From an uncultured Rhodospirillaceae bacterium (GTDB taxonomy: Bacteria > Pseudomonadota > Alphaproteobacteria > Rhodospirillales > Magnetospirillaceae): a stretch of DNA of 58,409 nucleotides. The stretch covers positions 1 through 58,409 of the forward strand of contig CAJANL010000338.1 of NCBI GenBank assembly GCA_903941105.1, written 5' to 3'. Below are positions 41,475-50,172 of this stretch, in pieces. Every line of letters begins with the position of its first letter. The stretch's first letter is position 1. The notes below the pieces were generated by a model, which did no database searches, had not been told where the DNA came from, and worked only from the letters and a program-made list of their open reading frames with translations. Position numbers and translations under genes: made by a program.

Positions 41475-43373
41475 TTGAATATCGGCAATCGTCTGGCTGG
41501 CGGTTTCGCCCTTCTTCTGCTGCTGATCGCGGCCGTCGGCGGTGTCGCCATCAACAGCAACGACACCCTCAGCACGCTGACCGAAAAGCTCTATCGGCAT
41601 CCGTTCCACGTCACCAATTCGCTGGAGGCGGCCAACGGCCACCTCATCGACATGCGCAGTTCCATGAAGGATGTGGTGCTGGCCGACGACGTGGCGGCGG
41701 TGGATGCGGCGGCGGCGCGGGTGGACGAGCTGGACAAGGCGGTGCTGGCCCAGTTCGCCATCACCAACGAGCGCTTCCTCGGCGACAAGAAGATGGTCAA
41801 TGACATCATTGTTGCCTACGAGGCCTGGCGCCCCACCCGCAGCGAAGTCATCGCGCTGGCCCGCCAAGGCAAGCGCGCCGAGGCGACGGCGCTGGCCAAG
41901 GGCAAGGCCAACGACCAAGTGACCTCGATCCGCAAGGCAGTCGACGGCGTCAAGTCCTGGGCACATGACAAGGCCAAGGCCTTCATGGTCAATGCCCAGA
42001 AGACCCATGACGAGATCCTCACCCTGACCATCGGCCTGCTGGTCACCAGCCTGCTCGTCGCAGTGGCCGCCGCGGTCCTGATCACTCGCAGCATCACCTC
42101 TCCGGTCAACGCCCTCCGGCAGTCCATGGACGGGCTGGCCGCCGGCAACCTCGACGCCGCCATTCCGGCGCAGGACCGCAAGGACGAGATCGGGCAGATG
42201 GCCAAGACCGTGGGGGTGTTCAAGCAGAACGCCCTGGACAAGCGGCAGATGGAGGCCGAGCAGCGCGCCGCCCAGGAGGCTGCGGCGCAAGCCGAGGCCG
42301 AACAGCGCGCCCGTGAGGCCGCCATCGTTGCCGAAGTCTCCGAGGTGGCCGCCGCCGCCAGCGATGGCGACCTTGATCGCCGCATCGATCTCGCCGGCAA
42401 GGATGGTTTCCTGCTGACCCTGTGCCAAGGCATCAACGGCCTGCTCGCCACCACCGCCACCGGGCTGACCGACGTGGCCACGGTGCTGCGGTCGGTGGCG
42501 CAGGGTGACCTGTCCAAGCGCATCACCGCCCAGTATGGCGGCCTGTTCGGCGTGCTGAAGGGCGACGTCAACCAGACGGCCGACACCCTGACCGATGTGG
42601 TGGCCAAGATCAACCGCGCCGCCGCCGCCATCGGCGCCGCCGCCGGCGAGGTCGCCGCCGGCAGCCAGGATCTGTCCGAACGCTCGGAGCAGCAGGCCTC
42701 CAGCCTGGAAGAGACCGCGGCGTCCATGGAGGAACTGGCCGCCACGGTGCGCCAGAATGCCGTCAACGCCCAGCAGGCCAACCAGCTGGCGGCCGGGGCG
42801 CGCGAGGTGGCGGGGTCCGGCGGCCACGTGGTCACCGACGCCATCGCCGCCATGGGTCGCATCGAGAGCAGCTCGCAGAAGATCGGCGACATCGTCAGCA
42901 TGATCGACGAGATCGCCTTCCAGACCAACCTGCTGGCGCTGAACGCTGCCGTCGAAGCCGCCCGCGCCGGCGACGCCGGCAAGGGCTTCGCGGTGGTGGC
43001 GCAGGAGGTGCGCAATCTGGCGCAGCGCTCGGCCCAGGCATCGAAGGAGATCAAGGCCCTGATCGCCGAGAGCACCACCCAGGTCGCCACCGGCGCCGAG
43101 CTGGTGAAGGGGGCCGGCAAGACGCTCGACGAAATCCTGACCTCGGTGAAGCGGGTGGCGGATATCGTCGCCGAGATCGCCTCGGCATCGCAGGAGCAGG
43201 CCTCGGGCATCGATCAGGTCAACGCCGCCGTCACCCAGATGGACGAGGCGACGCAGCAGAACGCCGCCCTGGTGGAGGAATCCACCGCCGCCGCCCATTC
43301 CATGGCCGACCAGTCGCGCGAACTCGACCGCCTGATGGACTTCTTCCACACCGGGCAAAAGGTGGTGGCGTAG
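41475..43373 (+). CDS. Methyl-accepting chemotaxis protein with tandem HAMP domains
   Basis: A 632-residue chemoreceptor. Membrane segment 1 is at about 8-27 ([19 protein letters not shown]), then a 4-helix-bundle-like periplasmic part of about 150 residues, and membrane segment 2 near 180-205 ([23 protein letters not shown]). A HAMP domain follows ([19 protein letters not shown]), a helical linker, and a second HAMP-like region near residue 320 ([19 protein letters not shown]). The signalling hairpin [31 protein letters not shown] is intact. TTG start with perfect AGGAGG. Convergent with the LysR gene. Ligand unknown. Confidence 0.9.
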   Translation: MNIGNRLAGGFALLLLLIAAVGGVAINSNDTLSTLTEKLYRHPFHVTNSLEAANGHLIDMRSSMKDVVLADDVAAVDAAAARVDELDKAVLAQFAITNERFLGDKKMVNDIIVAYEAWRPTRSEVIALARQGKRAEATALAKGKANDQVTSIRKAVDGVKSWAHDKAKAFMVNAQKTHDEILTLTIGLLVTSLLVAVAAAVLITRSITSPVNALRQSMDGLAAGNLDAAIPAQDRKDEIGQMAKTVGVFKQNALDKRQMEAEQRAAQEAAAQAEAEQRAREAAIVAEVSEVAAAASDGDLDRRIDLAGKDGFLLTLCQGINGLLATTATGLTDVATVLRSVAQGDLSKRITAQYGGLFGVLKGDVNQTADTLTDVVAKINRAAAAIGAAAGEVAAGSQDLSERSEQQASSLEETAASMEELAATVRQNAVNAQQANQLAAGAREVAGSGGHVVTDAIAAMGRIESSSQKIGDIVSMIDEIAFQTNLLALNAAVEAARAGDAGKGFAVVAQEVRNLAQRSAQASKEIKALIAESTTQVATGAELVKGAGKTLDEILTSVKRVADIVAEIASASQEQASGIDQVNAAVTQMDEATQQNAALVEESTAAAHSMADQSRELDRLMDFFHTGQKVVA

Positions 43374-43382
43374 GGGGCCGGC

Positions 43383-44306
43383 TCAGGGCTCCCAGTAGGG
43401 CACCGGTCCGAAGCGTCGCGCCAGGAAGTCGACGAAGGCGCGCACCTTCAGCGACAAATGACGGCTGTGCGGCCACACCGCATAGACCGTCGGCGAGCGG
43501 TTTTCGTAGGCCGGCAGCACCCGCACAAGGCGCCCGTCACGGAGATCGGGGCCACAGATGAAGGTGGGCATGGCAGCAATGCCGACGCCGGCCCGGGCGG
43601 CGGCCAGCAACACCTCGCCGTTGTTGGCGAGCAGGCGCCCGGACACCTTGACCGACACCTCGCCGTCGGGGCCATCGAAGCGCCACTCGTCGCCGCTGGC
43701 CAGATAGGCGTAGCACAGGCAATCGTGGCGGGTGAGGTCGGCCAGGCTCTGCGGCTCACCCTGTCGGGCGAGGTAGGCGGGCGAGGCCACCAGGATGCGG
43801 CGGCCTTCGGCAATCTTGCGCGCCACCAGGCTTGAATCGGCCAGCCGGGCGATACGCACCGCCACGTCGAAGCCCTCGTCCACCAAATCGACCATACGGT
43901 CGTTCAAGGTGAGATCGACCACCACGCCGGGATGCAGCGCCATGAATTCGGGGATGACGGCGGCCAGATGCATGGTGCCGAAGGTCATCGGCGCGTTGAT
44001 CTTGAGCACGCCCCGCGGCTCGACCTGCAGTGCCCCCACCTCGGCTTCGGCCGCCTCGGCCTCGGCGACGACCCGACGGCAGCGGTCGATCACCGCCTGA
44101 CCGGCGTCGGTCAGGCTCATGCGCCGGGTGGTCCGGTTGAGCAGACGCGCCCCCAGGCGGTCCTCCAGCGCCGAGACCTGCTTGGACACCGCCGATTTAG
44201 ACAGCCCAAGCGCACGGGCCGCCGCTGAAAAGCCACCACTGTCGACGACCCGGGCGAACACCGCCATGCCGGCCAGGGTGTCCAGACTGAGTTTCGTTTC
44301 TTTCAT
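43383..44306 (-). CDS. LysR family transcriptional regulator
   Basis: A 307-residue LysR protein. The N-terminal winged helix-turn-helix is FSAAARALGLSKSAVSKQVSALEDRLGARLLNRTTRRMSLTDAG (described here in parts: residues about 24-60), and the effector domain follows (GVLKINAPMTFGTMHLA, VARKIAEGRRILVASPAYL). It belongs with the AaeR/DsdC-like broad subgroup that often controls a divergently transcribed enzyme. The divergent pirin gene, 86 bases away, is the natural target. ATG 44306 is used because upstream in-frame codons would extend across the operator-like repeat. Confidence 0.87.
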   Translation of the reverse strand: MKETKLSLDTLAGMAVFARVVDSGGFSAAARALGLSKSAVSKQVSALEDRLGARLLNRTTRRMSLTDAGQAVIDRCRRVVAEAEAAEAEVGALQVEPRGVLKINAPMTFGTMHLAAVIPEFMALHPGVVVDLTLNDRMVDLVDEGFDVAVRIARLADSSLVARKIAEGRRILVASPAYLARQGEPQSLADLTRHDCLCYAYLASGDEWRFDGPDGEVSVKVSGRLLANNGEVLLAAARAGVGIAAMPTFICGPDLRDGRLVRVLPAYENRSPTVYAVWPHSRHLSLKVRAFVDFLARRFGPVPYWEP

Positions 44307-44338
44307 GGAAACAATCTTGTTCCATCGGCACAGATTGT
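44306..44338. promoter_or_regulatory. Candidate LysR operator between lysR and pirin genes
   Basis: The gap contains TGGAA (44306-44310) and TTCCA (44320-44324), a dyad with 9-base centre, overlapping ACAAT (44311-44315) and ATTGT (44334-44338). Interrupted dyads of this kind are typical LysR binding sites and this one lies at the lysR start, which would suit autoregulation. Confidence 0.4.
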
Positions 44339-44392
44339 CCAGCGCCTTGCCGTCGCTACATTCAAGGGGCAATCAGGCCAAGGAGTCTCGCC

Positions 44393-45079
44393 ATGCTGCA
44401 CGTCAGGCCTTTCGACACGCTGGGCCACTTCGACAATGAGTGGCTGCATGCCCGCTATCACTTCAGCTTCGCCGACTATCACGATGCGGCCCGCATGGGG
44501 CTGGGCAAGCTTCGGGTCTGGAACGACGACCTGATCGAAGCCGGCACCGGATTTCCGCCCCATTCCCATCGCGACATGGAGATCATCACCTACATCCGCG
44601 AAGGCGCCATCACCCACGAGGACTCGCTGGGCAATCGCGGCCGCACCGAGGCCGGGCAGGTCCAGGTCATGAGTGCCGGCACCGGCATCCAGCACGCGGA
44701 ATCCAACCAGGAGGCGGGGCCGACGCGACTGTTCCAGATCTGGATCGTGCCGTCCCAGCACGGCCTGCCGCCGCGCTGGGAAACGCGGCCCTTCCCGCGC
44801 CAGCACGGCCGCCTGCAGGTGCTGGCCTCGGGCCTCGGCGATGAGGGAGCCGCGGTGATCCACCAGGAGGCCCGGGTGCTGGGGGCGACGCTGGACGCGG
44901 GCGACCGCATCACCCATCGTATTGACGGCCGCTCGGCCTATCTGGTTCCGGCCCGCGGCTCGCTCACCGTCAACGGCATGGAGGTGGCCGAACGTTCGGG
45001 GGTGGTGATCGAGGGCGAGGCGGAAATCACCGTCATCGCCACCCGCGACGCCGAGGTGGTGATGGTGGAGACGGCGTGA
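44393..45079 (+). CDS. Pirin family protein (quercetin 2,3-dioxygenase-like bicupin)
   Basis: A 228-residue pirin. The metal ligands expected of the N-terminal cupin are present: His57 and His59 in PHSHRDMEIITY, and His101 and Glu103 in IQHAESN. VMSAGTGI and TRLFQIWIVP are family stretches. Some pirins of this type open the flavonol ring of quercetin. It is divergent from a LysR regulator, which suggests induction by a small aromatic. It may be a stress-response protein rather than a true dioxygenase. Confidence 0.88.
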   Translation: MLHVRPFDTLGHFDNEWLHARYHFSFADYHDAARMGLGKLRVWNDDLIEAGTGFPPHSHRDMEIITYIREGAITHEDSLGNRGRTEAGQVQVMSAGTGIQHAESNQEAGPTRLFQIWIVPSQHGLPPRWETRPFPRQHGRLQVLASGLGDEGAAVIHQEARVLGATLDAGDRITHRIDGRSAYLVPARGSLTVNGMEVAERSGVVIEGEAEITVIATRDAEVVMVETA

Positions 45080-45153
45080 AGTCACCCCCCTCGGATAGGT
45101 GTTCCAGACATTCCGATTCCAGAATGCGTTTCCAGAGCCCATTGCGGGCGCAG

Positions 45154-46035
45154 TCAAGGGCGTGGATGCGCCCGCCCGGCGAGGGCTGAGGCAATTGCCT
45201 TTTCCAAAACCACAAGCAGCCCATTATTGGCGAAGTGTTTGCGGCCGGGGTAGCGCGCCTCCAACCGGGCCTGCACCTCCACGGGCACCGGCCTGGGGAA
45301 GGTCGCCTCCAGCCGCTGGATACTGAACGGACTGGAACGGAACGCTTCGACGTAGTCTTCGGTGAAGCGTCTGTTGATGCAGGGGGCCCCGTAGACCTGA
45401 TGAACGATCTCGTCTGCCGCCACGGGGTCGGTCAATTTCAACATGTGGCACTGCAACTCATGGGGGCTCATTAGCAAATGCCCCCATGGTGGAATGCCAC
45501 TGTCGGCGAAGGTAAAGCATCGGCCGCGAGCGTCCGTCACCCCGTGCAGGTGATGGCCGTCATGGGCCGACCAGATGGGCGAAAACATGGCAACCAGCCG
45601 CCCGCCGGGGACGAGCGCCTCGTGCATGCGGGTTAAGGCGGCGGGCAGGTCCAGGATGTGCTCGAAAGCCGCAATGGAGAACACCACGTCGAATCCACCG
45701 TATAAATCCGCCGGTAGACCTTCGACCTTGCCGGAGGCGATGCTGTAGCGCGGCAGTGGCTGACGCAACGCCGAGATGTCTGAAATGCCGATCAGCTTCG
45801 CCGGTAGGCCACCCGCATCGTCATAGTAAGACGTTTCCTCGACGCCGAGCCAGGAGTGGGCACCAAGGTCGTCGATCACCAGTTCCTCGGGCAGGCTGCC
45901 GCCTACCTCCAGCACACGCTTGCCGGCAAATCCGACGATGAGATCGGCATTGAGGACGTAGGAGGCGTGGTAGTCGAGGCCGAACCGCTCGCGAAGGGCG
46001 GTGACCCGTAGATCCATGCTGCTGTGGTCGGTCAT
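45154..46035 (-). CDS. SAM-dependent methyltransferase
   Basis: A 293-residue protein with the SAM site KRVLEVGGSLPEELVI (a GxGxxxE-like motif I), GFDVVFSIAAFEHILDLPAALTRMHEALVPGGRL as motifs IV-VI and a large C-terminal part with AHDGHHLHGV and INRRFTEDYVEAF. It looks like those methyltransferases that modify surface sugars. ATG 46035 is chosen because AAGGG lies 6 bases upstream; ATG 46041 overlaps the stop of the glycosyltransferase gene. The two genes form one unit. Confidence 0.78.
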   Translation of the reverse strand: MTDHSSMDLRVTALRERFGLDYHASYVLNADLIVGFAGKRVLEVGGSLPEELVIDDLGAHSWLGVEETSYYDDAGGLPAKLIGISDISALRQPLPRYSIASGKVEGLPADLYGGFDVVFSIAAFEHILDLPAALTRMHEALVPGGRLVAMFSPIWSAHDGHHLHGVTDARGRCFTFADSGIPPWGHLLMSPHELQCHMLKLTDPVAADEIVHQVYGAPCINRRFTEDYVEAFRSSPFSIQRLEATFPRPVPVEVQARLEARYPGRKHFANNGLLVVLEKAIASALAGRAHPRP

Positions 46036-46037
46036 AG

Positions 46038-47372
46038 TCATCCCTTGGCGAGCATGGTCGCGCCTCCCGGTGCCTCGGCAGCGATCCTCCACCCGGCCTG
46101 CGACAGGGCTGCCACAGTAGAAATGGTCGCTTGCCCCACCGTCAGCAGGTGGGTTGGGCCATCTGGCGGGCGTCGCAACTGGGTTGCGTCCACCACCAGC
46201 ACGTCCGGCACTCCAGCGGAGTCGAGATGCACCCGCCGGCTGCGCCTGCTATCTGGCAGGGAATAAGGCTGTGCCAACCTGGGGATAAGGCGCGGCAAGT
46301 CGGCGGCATCGACGGCACAGGCCGTCACGAGCGGGCCGTCGAACAGCACGTCGAGGCATTCCTTGGTGCGGTGGAGTTCCTGCAATATCTCGTAGGCGGC
46401 AATCCGCTGGCCCAGCGGTGGGCCGTCCGCCACCAAAGCGGCGGGCGGCGGCAGTAACGACGGATGCACCTTGCCGCCATCCAACACCGCCAAAACCTGC
46501 GCCATCTTGACCGCCGGAGTATTTGCTGCAAGGAAGGCGTCGCGCCCAGCCAGCCCAATCTTGAGGCAGTCTTCGGGGCGCGCCAGCCAATGCGTGGCTA
46601 AGTCAATAAGGTGGTCTTCGCTATCATAGAAGATGGCATGGCGGCCGTCTTCCAGATCCAGTCCGGCCTCCTCGAACAGGCGGTCGGCGAATAGGCAACC
46701 ACCGGCCGAAAGTATCTCATAGGTGCGCATGTTGACGTCGCCGTTAAGGCTGCAGTTGAAGGCAAGCTGGCACTTGGCCCACTTCCGCAACGCAACCTCC
46801 TGCGGCGCATCTCCGGCATGCACCGGCAGGCCGCACGCTGCAAGCCCGTCGATCAAGCGCCGCCGCCGAATGTGTTCGCTGCCCGCCTGACCGGCGAAGC
46901 CGATGACGGGATAGCGCTCGCGCACCATCTCCCCCTCATAGGGGCGGATCAGCAGTTGGGCTCCGCAATGGATGACGGGAGCCATGCCCGCCTCGGTGAA
47001 CCAGTGGCAGGACTGCCGCGTCGGAAGCACCACATGCAGGTCATAGCGTTCGGAGCGGGCGTGATTGATCACCTTGGACAGCGGCGCGACGCCATGGTGG
47101 ACGTCGCCGATGATTAGCAGTTTGGGGCACGACAACGCGGCGAGGTTGTTGGGAACGCAGAGGCCGTGAGAGTCCACGTAGGCGATGAACAGGTCGGGTT
47201 GCCAGCCGGCAGGCAGACGGGCGACCAACTCGGCCAAGTCGTAATTGGCTTTCGGCGTCCGCAGCGAGCGCGGTCCATCGGACCAGTCGGGGCCACATAT
47301 CAGCTGGTCACCGGGCCAGGGGGCCGGGTCTATGTAGGGTGGTGCCATGTGGGTGCTGTAGAGGATATTCAT
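46038..47372 (-). CDS. CgeB-like glycosyltransferase
   Basis: A 444-residue protein whose centre resembles Glyco_trans_1_2/CgeB proteins: PVIGFAGQAGSEHIRRRRLIDGL, CQLAFNCSLNGDVNMRTYEILSAGG and CLFADRLFEEAGLDLEDGRHAIFYDS. The N-terminal part holds LLIIGDVHHGVAPLS, and residues about 330-444 are an extra segment of unknown role. It has the same type of C-terminal loop as the CgeB-like enzyme at 6204-7382. No Shine-Dalgarno sequence is visible before ATG 47372. It overlaps or nearly touches the methyltransferase gene downstream. Confidence 0.7.
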   Translation of the reverse strand: MNILYSTHMAPPYIDPAPWPGDQLICGPDWSDGPRSLRTPKANYDLAELVARLPAGWQPDLFIAYVDSHGLCVPNNLAALSCPKLLIIGDVHHGVAPLSKVINHARSERYDLHVVLPTRQSCHWFTEAGMAPVIHCGAQLLIRPYEGEMVRERYPVIGFAGQAGSEHIRRRRLIDGLAACGLPVHAGDAPQEVALRKWAKCQLAFNCSLNGDVNMRTYEILSAGGCLFADRLFEEAGLDLEDGRHAIFYDSEDHLIDLATHWLARPEDCLKIGLAGRDAFLAANTPAVKMAQVLAVLDGGKVHPSLLPPPAALVADGPPLGQRIAAYEILQELHRTKECLDVLFDGPLVTACAVDAADLPRLIPRLAQPYSLPDSRRSRRVHLDSAGVPDVLVVDATQLRRPPDGPTHLLTVGQATISTVAALSQAGWRIAAEAPGGATMLAKG

Positions 47373-47446
47373 TCAAGTGTGCTTTAGCGATGCTGCCTTG
47401 CCCCGGCGGCAATGAACGCGGATATGGCCGTTTCTGCCGTGTGGGT

Positions 47447-48310
47447 TCAATGAGTTTTGCTGGGTGGTGAAATCCCATAGGCCTGAACCTTGCCGTCCAT
47501 CATCAGCGGCACCAGCACGATACCCTTCTCCGGAATGGTGCCGATATCGGCCGACCCTGGCGGCAAATCAATCAGCGTGGTGGGCTGGCCGCGGCGGTCG
47601 AGCTGGAACAGCGTGCCGGCGACCCAGTCGGACACCAGCCAGCCGCCCTTGCCGTCGGATTCCAGGCCATCGAGATTGCCGAACGGCAGGGTGAGGTCGC
47701 GGATCATCTTGTCGGCGAAGGTCACCGCCTTGAGCCCGCCCGGCGCCTTGGTGGCGAAGCCCTCGCCGGTCATCGGCCCCCAGGCTGCCACCACCAGCCG
47801 GGAGGATTCGGCCTTGAGGCCGTTGGGGTTCTGCAATTGCGGGTCCATCAGCCAGCTCTCGAACTTGCCGCCGGTCAGCCGCCAGATGGTATTGGTCAGC
47901 ATGTCGGAGACGTAGACGGCGCCCTTGTCGTCGACGGTGACATCGTTGAGGAATTTGGCGCCGGCCGCCGGATAGGCCTTGGTGATCTTGCCGGTGTTGC
48001 TGTCGATCTCCACCAGCCGATCGATGTCGGAGACATAAAGCCGCCCCTTGAACACCGCCATGCCCTTGGGGCCGTCGAGCCCCATCGCCCACTTTTCCGC
48101 CAGCAGCTTGCCGTCCTGCGACAGCTTCGAGATATAGCCGTTGCCGTCCTTGTCGAGGGGCGCGCCGTTGATGTTGGAGACGTAGAGCACCTTCTTGGCC
48201 GGGTCCCACAGCACCGATTCGGGATTGGCGAAGCCCGAGGCCTCCCACAGCGGCTCGGCCGCGGCGGCGGGGAAGGTGGCCAGCAAAAGGATGACAAGCA
48301 GATGTCTCAT
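47447..48310 (-). CDS. Secreted SMP-30/gluconolactonase-like beta-propeller protein
   Basis: A 287-residue protein with a signal peptide (MRHLLVILLLATFPAAAAE) and repeated propeller strands: ESVLWDPAKKVLYVSNI, GPKGMAVFKGRLYVSDIDRL, NDVTVDDKGAVYVSDMLTNTIW, LDGLESDGKGGWLVSDW. The conserved Asp and Asn positions of the SMP-30/LRE lactonase fold are visible, but no specific lactone is implied. It is 33 bases downstream of ccmI on the same strand and may be read through from the cytochrome c maturation operon. Confidence 0.75.
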   Translation of the reverse strand: MRHLLVILLLATFPAAAAEPLWEASGFANPESVLWDPAKKVLYVSNINGAPLDKDGNGYISKLSQDGKLLAEKWAMGLDGPKGMAVFKGRLYVSDIDRLVEIDSNTGKITKAYPAAGAKFLNDVTVDDKGAVYVSDMLTNTIWRLTGGKFESWLMDPQLQNPNGLKAESSRLVVAAWGPMTGEGFATKAPGGLKAVTFADKMIRDLTLPFGNLDGLESDGKGGWLVSDWVAGTLFQLDRRGQPTTLIDLPPGSADIGTIPEKGIVLVPLMMDGKVQAYGISPPSKTH

Positions 48311-48343
48311 GGAACCTCCCCCGACTGCGGACGCAACCGCCCG

Positions 48344-49171
48344 CTACTTCGCCTGCTCCATCATCTTGATGATCTCGCCGCGCTCGGGCGAATCGGCGGG
48401 GATCTGCTGCAGCAAGCGGGTCCACATCTCGCGGGCCTTGGCCTTGTTGCCGATCTGCAATTCCGCCATGCCCATGAAATAGAGCGCATCGGCCTGGTTG
48501 GCATCCAGCGCCAGGATTTCCCGCATCAGCACGACGATCTCGGGCGTCAGGGTGTCGGTCTGGTCGAGCAGCAGGGCGGCATATTCCAGGCGAGGCTGCA
48601 CCTCGTCGGGCAGTAGCGCCACCGCCTTCTTGAAGGCGGCGGCCGCCTTCTCGCTGTCGCCCAGCACGCGCCAGCTGCGGCCCAGCATGGCCCAGCCCTT
48701 ACCGTCGCCCGGGGTCTTCTCCAGCCGCTCGGACAACTGCGCCACCATGGCCTGAATCTGTGCCGCCTGACCCTGCGCCTTGGCGAGTTGGCCCGAGCGG
48801 GCGGAGTAGGGCTGGTCGGGCAGATGGGGCGCGCCCAGGAACACGTAGAAGCCGAAAGCGACCAGTGGCAGAGCCAGCGCGATCGCCAGGGCGGCGCCCC
48901 GGCCACGGCTCGATGTCGCCTTGGATTGCCCCTTCTCGCCGTCGGCGGCGGTGAGCATGCGGCGGCTGACCTCGGTACGGGCCGCCTCGGCCTGATCGGG
49001 GGTGAGCAGCCCACGCTCGACGTCGCGGCCGATCTCGGCCAACTGGTCCTTGTAGACCGTGAGGTCATATTCGATACGGGCCGATGCCACGGCCCCGGTC
49101 GGCCGCAGCAGCGGCCACAGCAGGAAGCCCAGGGCCACGGCCACCATCAAGGCGAAGACCAGCCAGATCAT
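48344..49171 (-). CDS. ccmI: Cytochrome c maturation protein CcmI (CycH)
   Basis: A 275-residue membrane protein. Segment 1 is residues 1-20 (MIWLVFALMVAVALGFLLWP), then a cytoplasmic coiled stretch (YDLTVYKDQLAEIGRDVERGLL), segment 2 near 93-112 (LAIALALPLVAFGFYVFLGA), and a periplasmic TPR-like domain (AMLGRSWRVLGDSEKAAAAF). CcmI presents apocytochrome to the heme ligation complex. The start is on the ATGA overlap with ccmH. Last of the seven ccm genes in the window. Confidence 0.9.
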   Translation of the reverse strand: MIWLVFALMVAVALGFLLWPLLRPTGAVASARIEYDLTVYKDQLAEIGRDVERGLLTPDQAEAARTEVSRRMLTAADGEKGQSKATSSRGRGAALAIALALPLVAFGFYVFLGAPHLPDQPYSARSGQLAKAQGQAAQIQAMVAQLSERLEKTPGDGKGWAMLGRSWRVLGDSEKAAAAFKKAVALLPDEVQPRLEYAALLLDQTDTLTPEIVVLMREILALDANQADALYFMGMAELQIGNKAKAREMWTRLLQQIPADSPERGEIIKMMEQAK

Positions 49172-49629
49172 ATCCCGGTGTCCTTCATCAGCTTCTCCAG
49201 CCGGCGCTTTTCATCCGCCGACAGCGGCGCCGGCTGCTGGGGCTGGGCGCGGCGGCGGCGGTAGAACGCCAGCACCGCCATCAAGCCACCGGCGAACACG
49301 ACGAACGGACCCACCCACAGCACCAGGGTGGCGGCCTTGAACGGTGGGTTCAGCAGCACGTAGTCGCCATAGCGGTCGACGACGAACTTCAGCACCTGCT
49401 CGTTGGAATCGCCCGACATGATGCGCTCGCGCACGATGATGCGCAGGTCCTTGGCGAGGTCGGCGTCGGAGTCGTCGATGGATTGGTTCTGGCACACCAG
49501 ACAACGCAGATCCTTGCCGATATCACGCGCCCGATGCTCCTGGGCCGGGTCCTTCAGCATCTCCTCGGGGGTGACGGCGACGGCGGGCAGGGCCAGCAGC
49601 AGGGCGAACAGGAAAGCGGGCAGCCTCAT
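49168..49629 (-). CDS. ccmH: Cytochrome c maturation protein CcmH
   Basis: A 153-residue protein with a signal sequence, the redox pair in LRCLVCQNQSIDDSDA (Cys43, Cys46), GDYVLLNPPFK, and one membrane segment near residue 105-125 (LVLWVGPFVVFAGGLMAVLAFY). CcmH reduces the CXXCH cysteines of apocytochrome c in the periplasm. It is the short version, with CcmI encoded separately. ATGA overlaps with ccmG and ccmI. Confidence 0.94.
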   Translation of the reverse strand: MRLPAFLFALLLALPAVAVTPEEMLKDPAQEHRARDIGKDLRCLVCQNQSIDDSDADLAKDLRIIVRERIMSGDSNEQVLKFVVDRYGDYVLLNPPFKAATLVLWVGPFVVFAGGLMAVLAFYRRRRAQPQQPAPLSADEKRRLEKLMKDTGI

Positions 49630-50162
49630 TTCTCCAGCCCCTTGACGATGGGCAGCAGCACCTTCTCCCAGTTCTCCGGGGTGATGGGGCCGACATGCTT
49701 GTAGCGGATGACGCCGGCCTTATCGACGATGAAGGTCTCGGGGGCGCCGGTGACGCCGAAATCCACCGCGGCGCGGCCGGGAGCCGGGTCGGCGCCGCCC
49801 CGCTGGTAGGGGTCGCCGTGCTTCTTCAGCCACTCGGCCCCCAGCTTGGGGTCGTCGCGCCAGTCGATGCCGTGGATGGTGACGCCGCGCTGCTTCAACT
49901 GCATCAGCACCGGGTGCTCCTGGACGCAGGAGATGCACCACGAGCCGTAGATGTTGACCAGCGACACCTGGCCCTTGAGGTTGGCGGTGGCCAGGCCCGA
50001 GCTGTCACCGCGCCCCGGCAGCGGCGGCAGGGACATCTCGGGCACCGGCCGGTCGATCAGCACCGAAGGGATGTCGCGCGGATTGAGGGTCAGCCCCTTG
50101 AGGAAGAACAGCGCCAGCACCGCGAACACGGCCACCGGCAGCAGGGTGATGACGCGGCGCAT
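49626..50162 (-). CDS. ccmG: Cytochrome c maturation thioredoxin CcmG (DsbE)
   Basis: A 178-residue membrane-anchored thioredoxin: N-terminal segment LLPVAVFAVLALFFLKGLTL, the active site WCISC (Cys76, Cys79), GVTGAPETFIVDKAG with the cis-Pro loop and the family GVTIHGIDWRDDP stretch. It keeps CcmH and apocytochrome cysteines reduced. ATG 50162 with GGAGA upstream. Ten bases separate it from ccmF; it overlaps ccmH by ATGA. Confidence 0.94.
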   Translation of the reverse strand: MRRVITLLPVAVFAVLALFFLKGLTLNPRDIPSVLIDRPVPEMSLPPLPGRGDSSGLATANLKGQVSLVNIYGSWCISCVQEHPVLMQLKQRGVTIHGIDWRDDPKLGAEWLKKHGDPYQRGGADPAPGRAAVDFGVTGAPETFIVDKAGVIRYKHVGPITPENWEKVLLPIVKGLEK

Positions 50163-50172
50163 GGGAGTCTCC

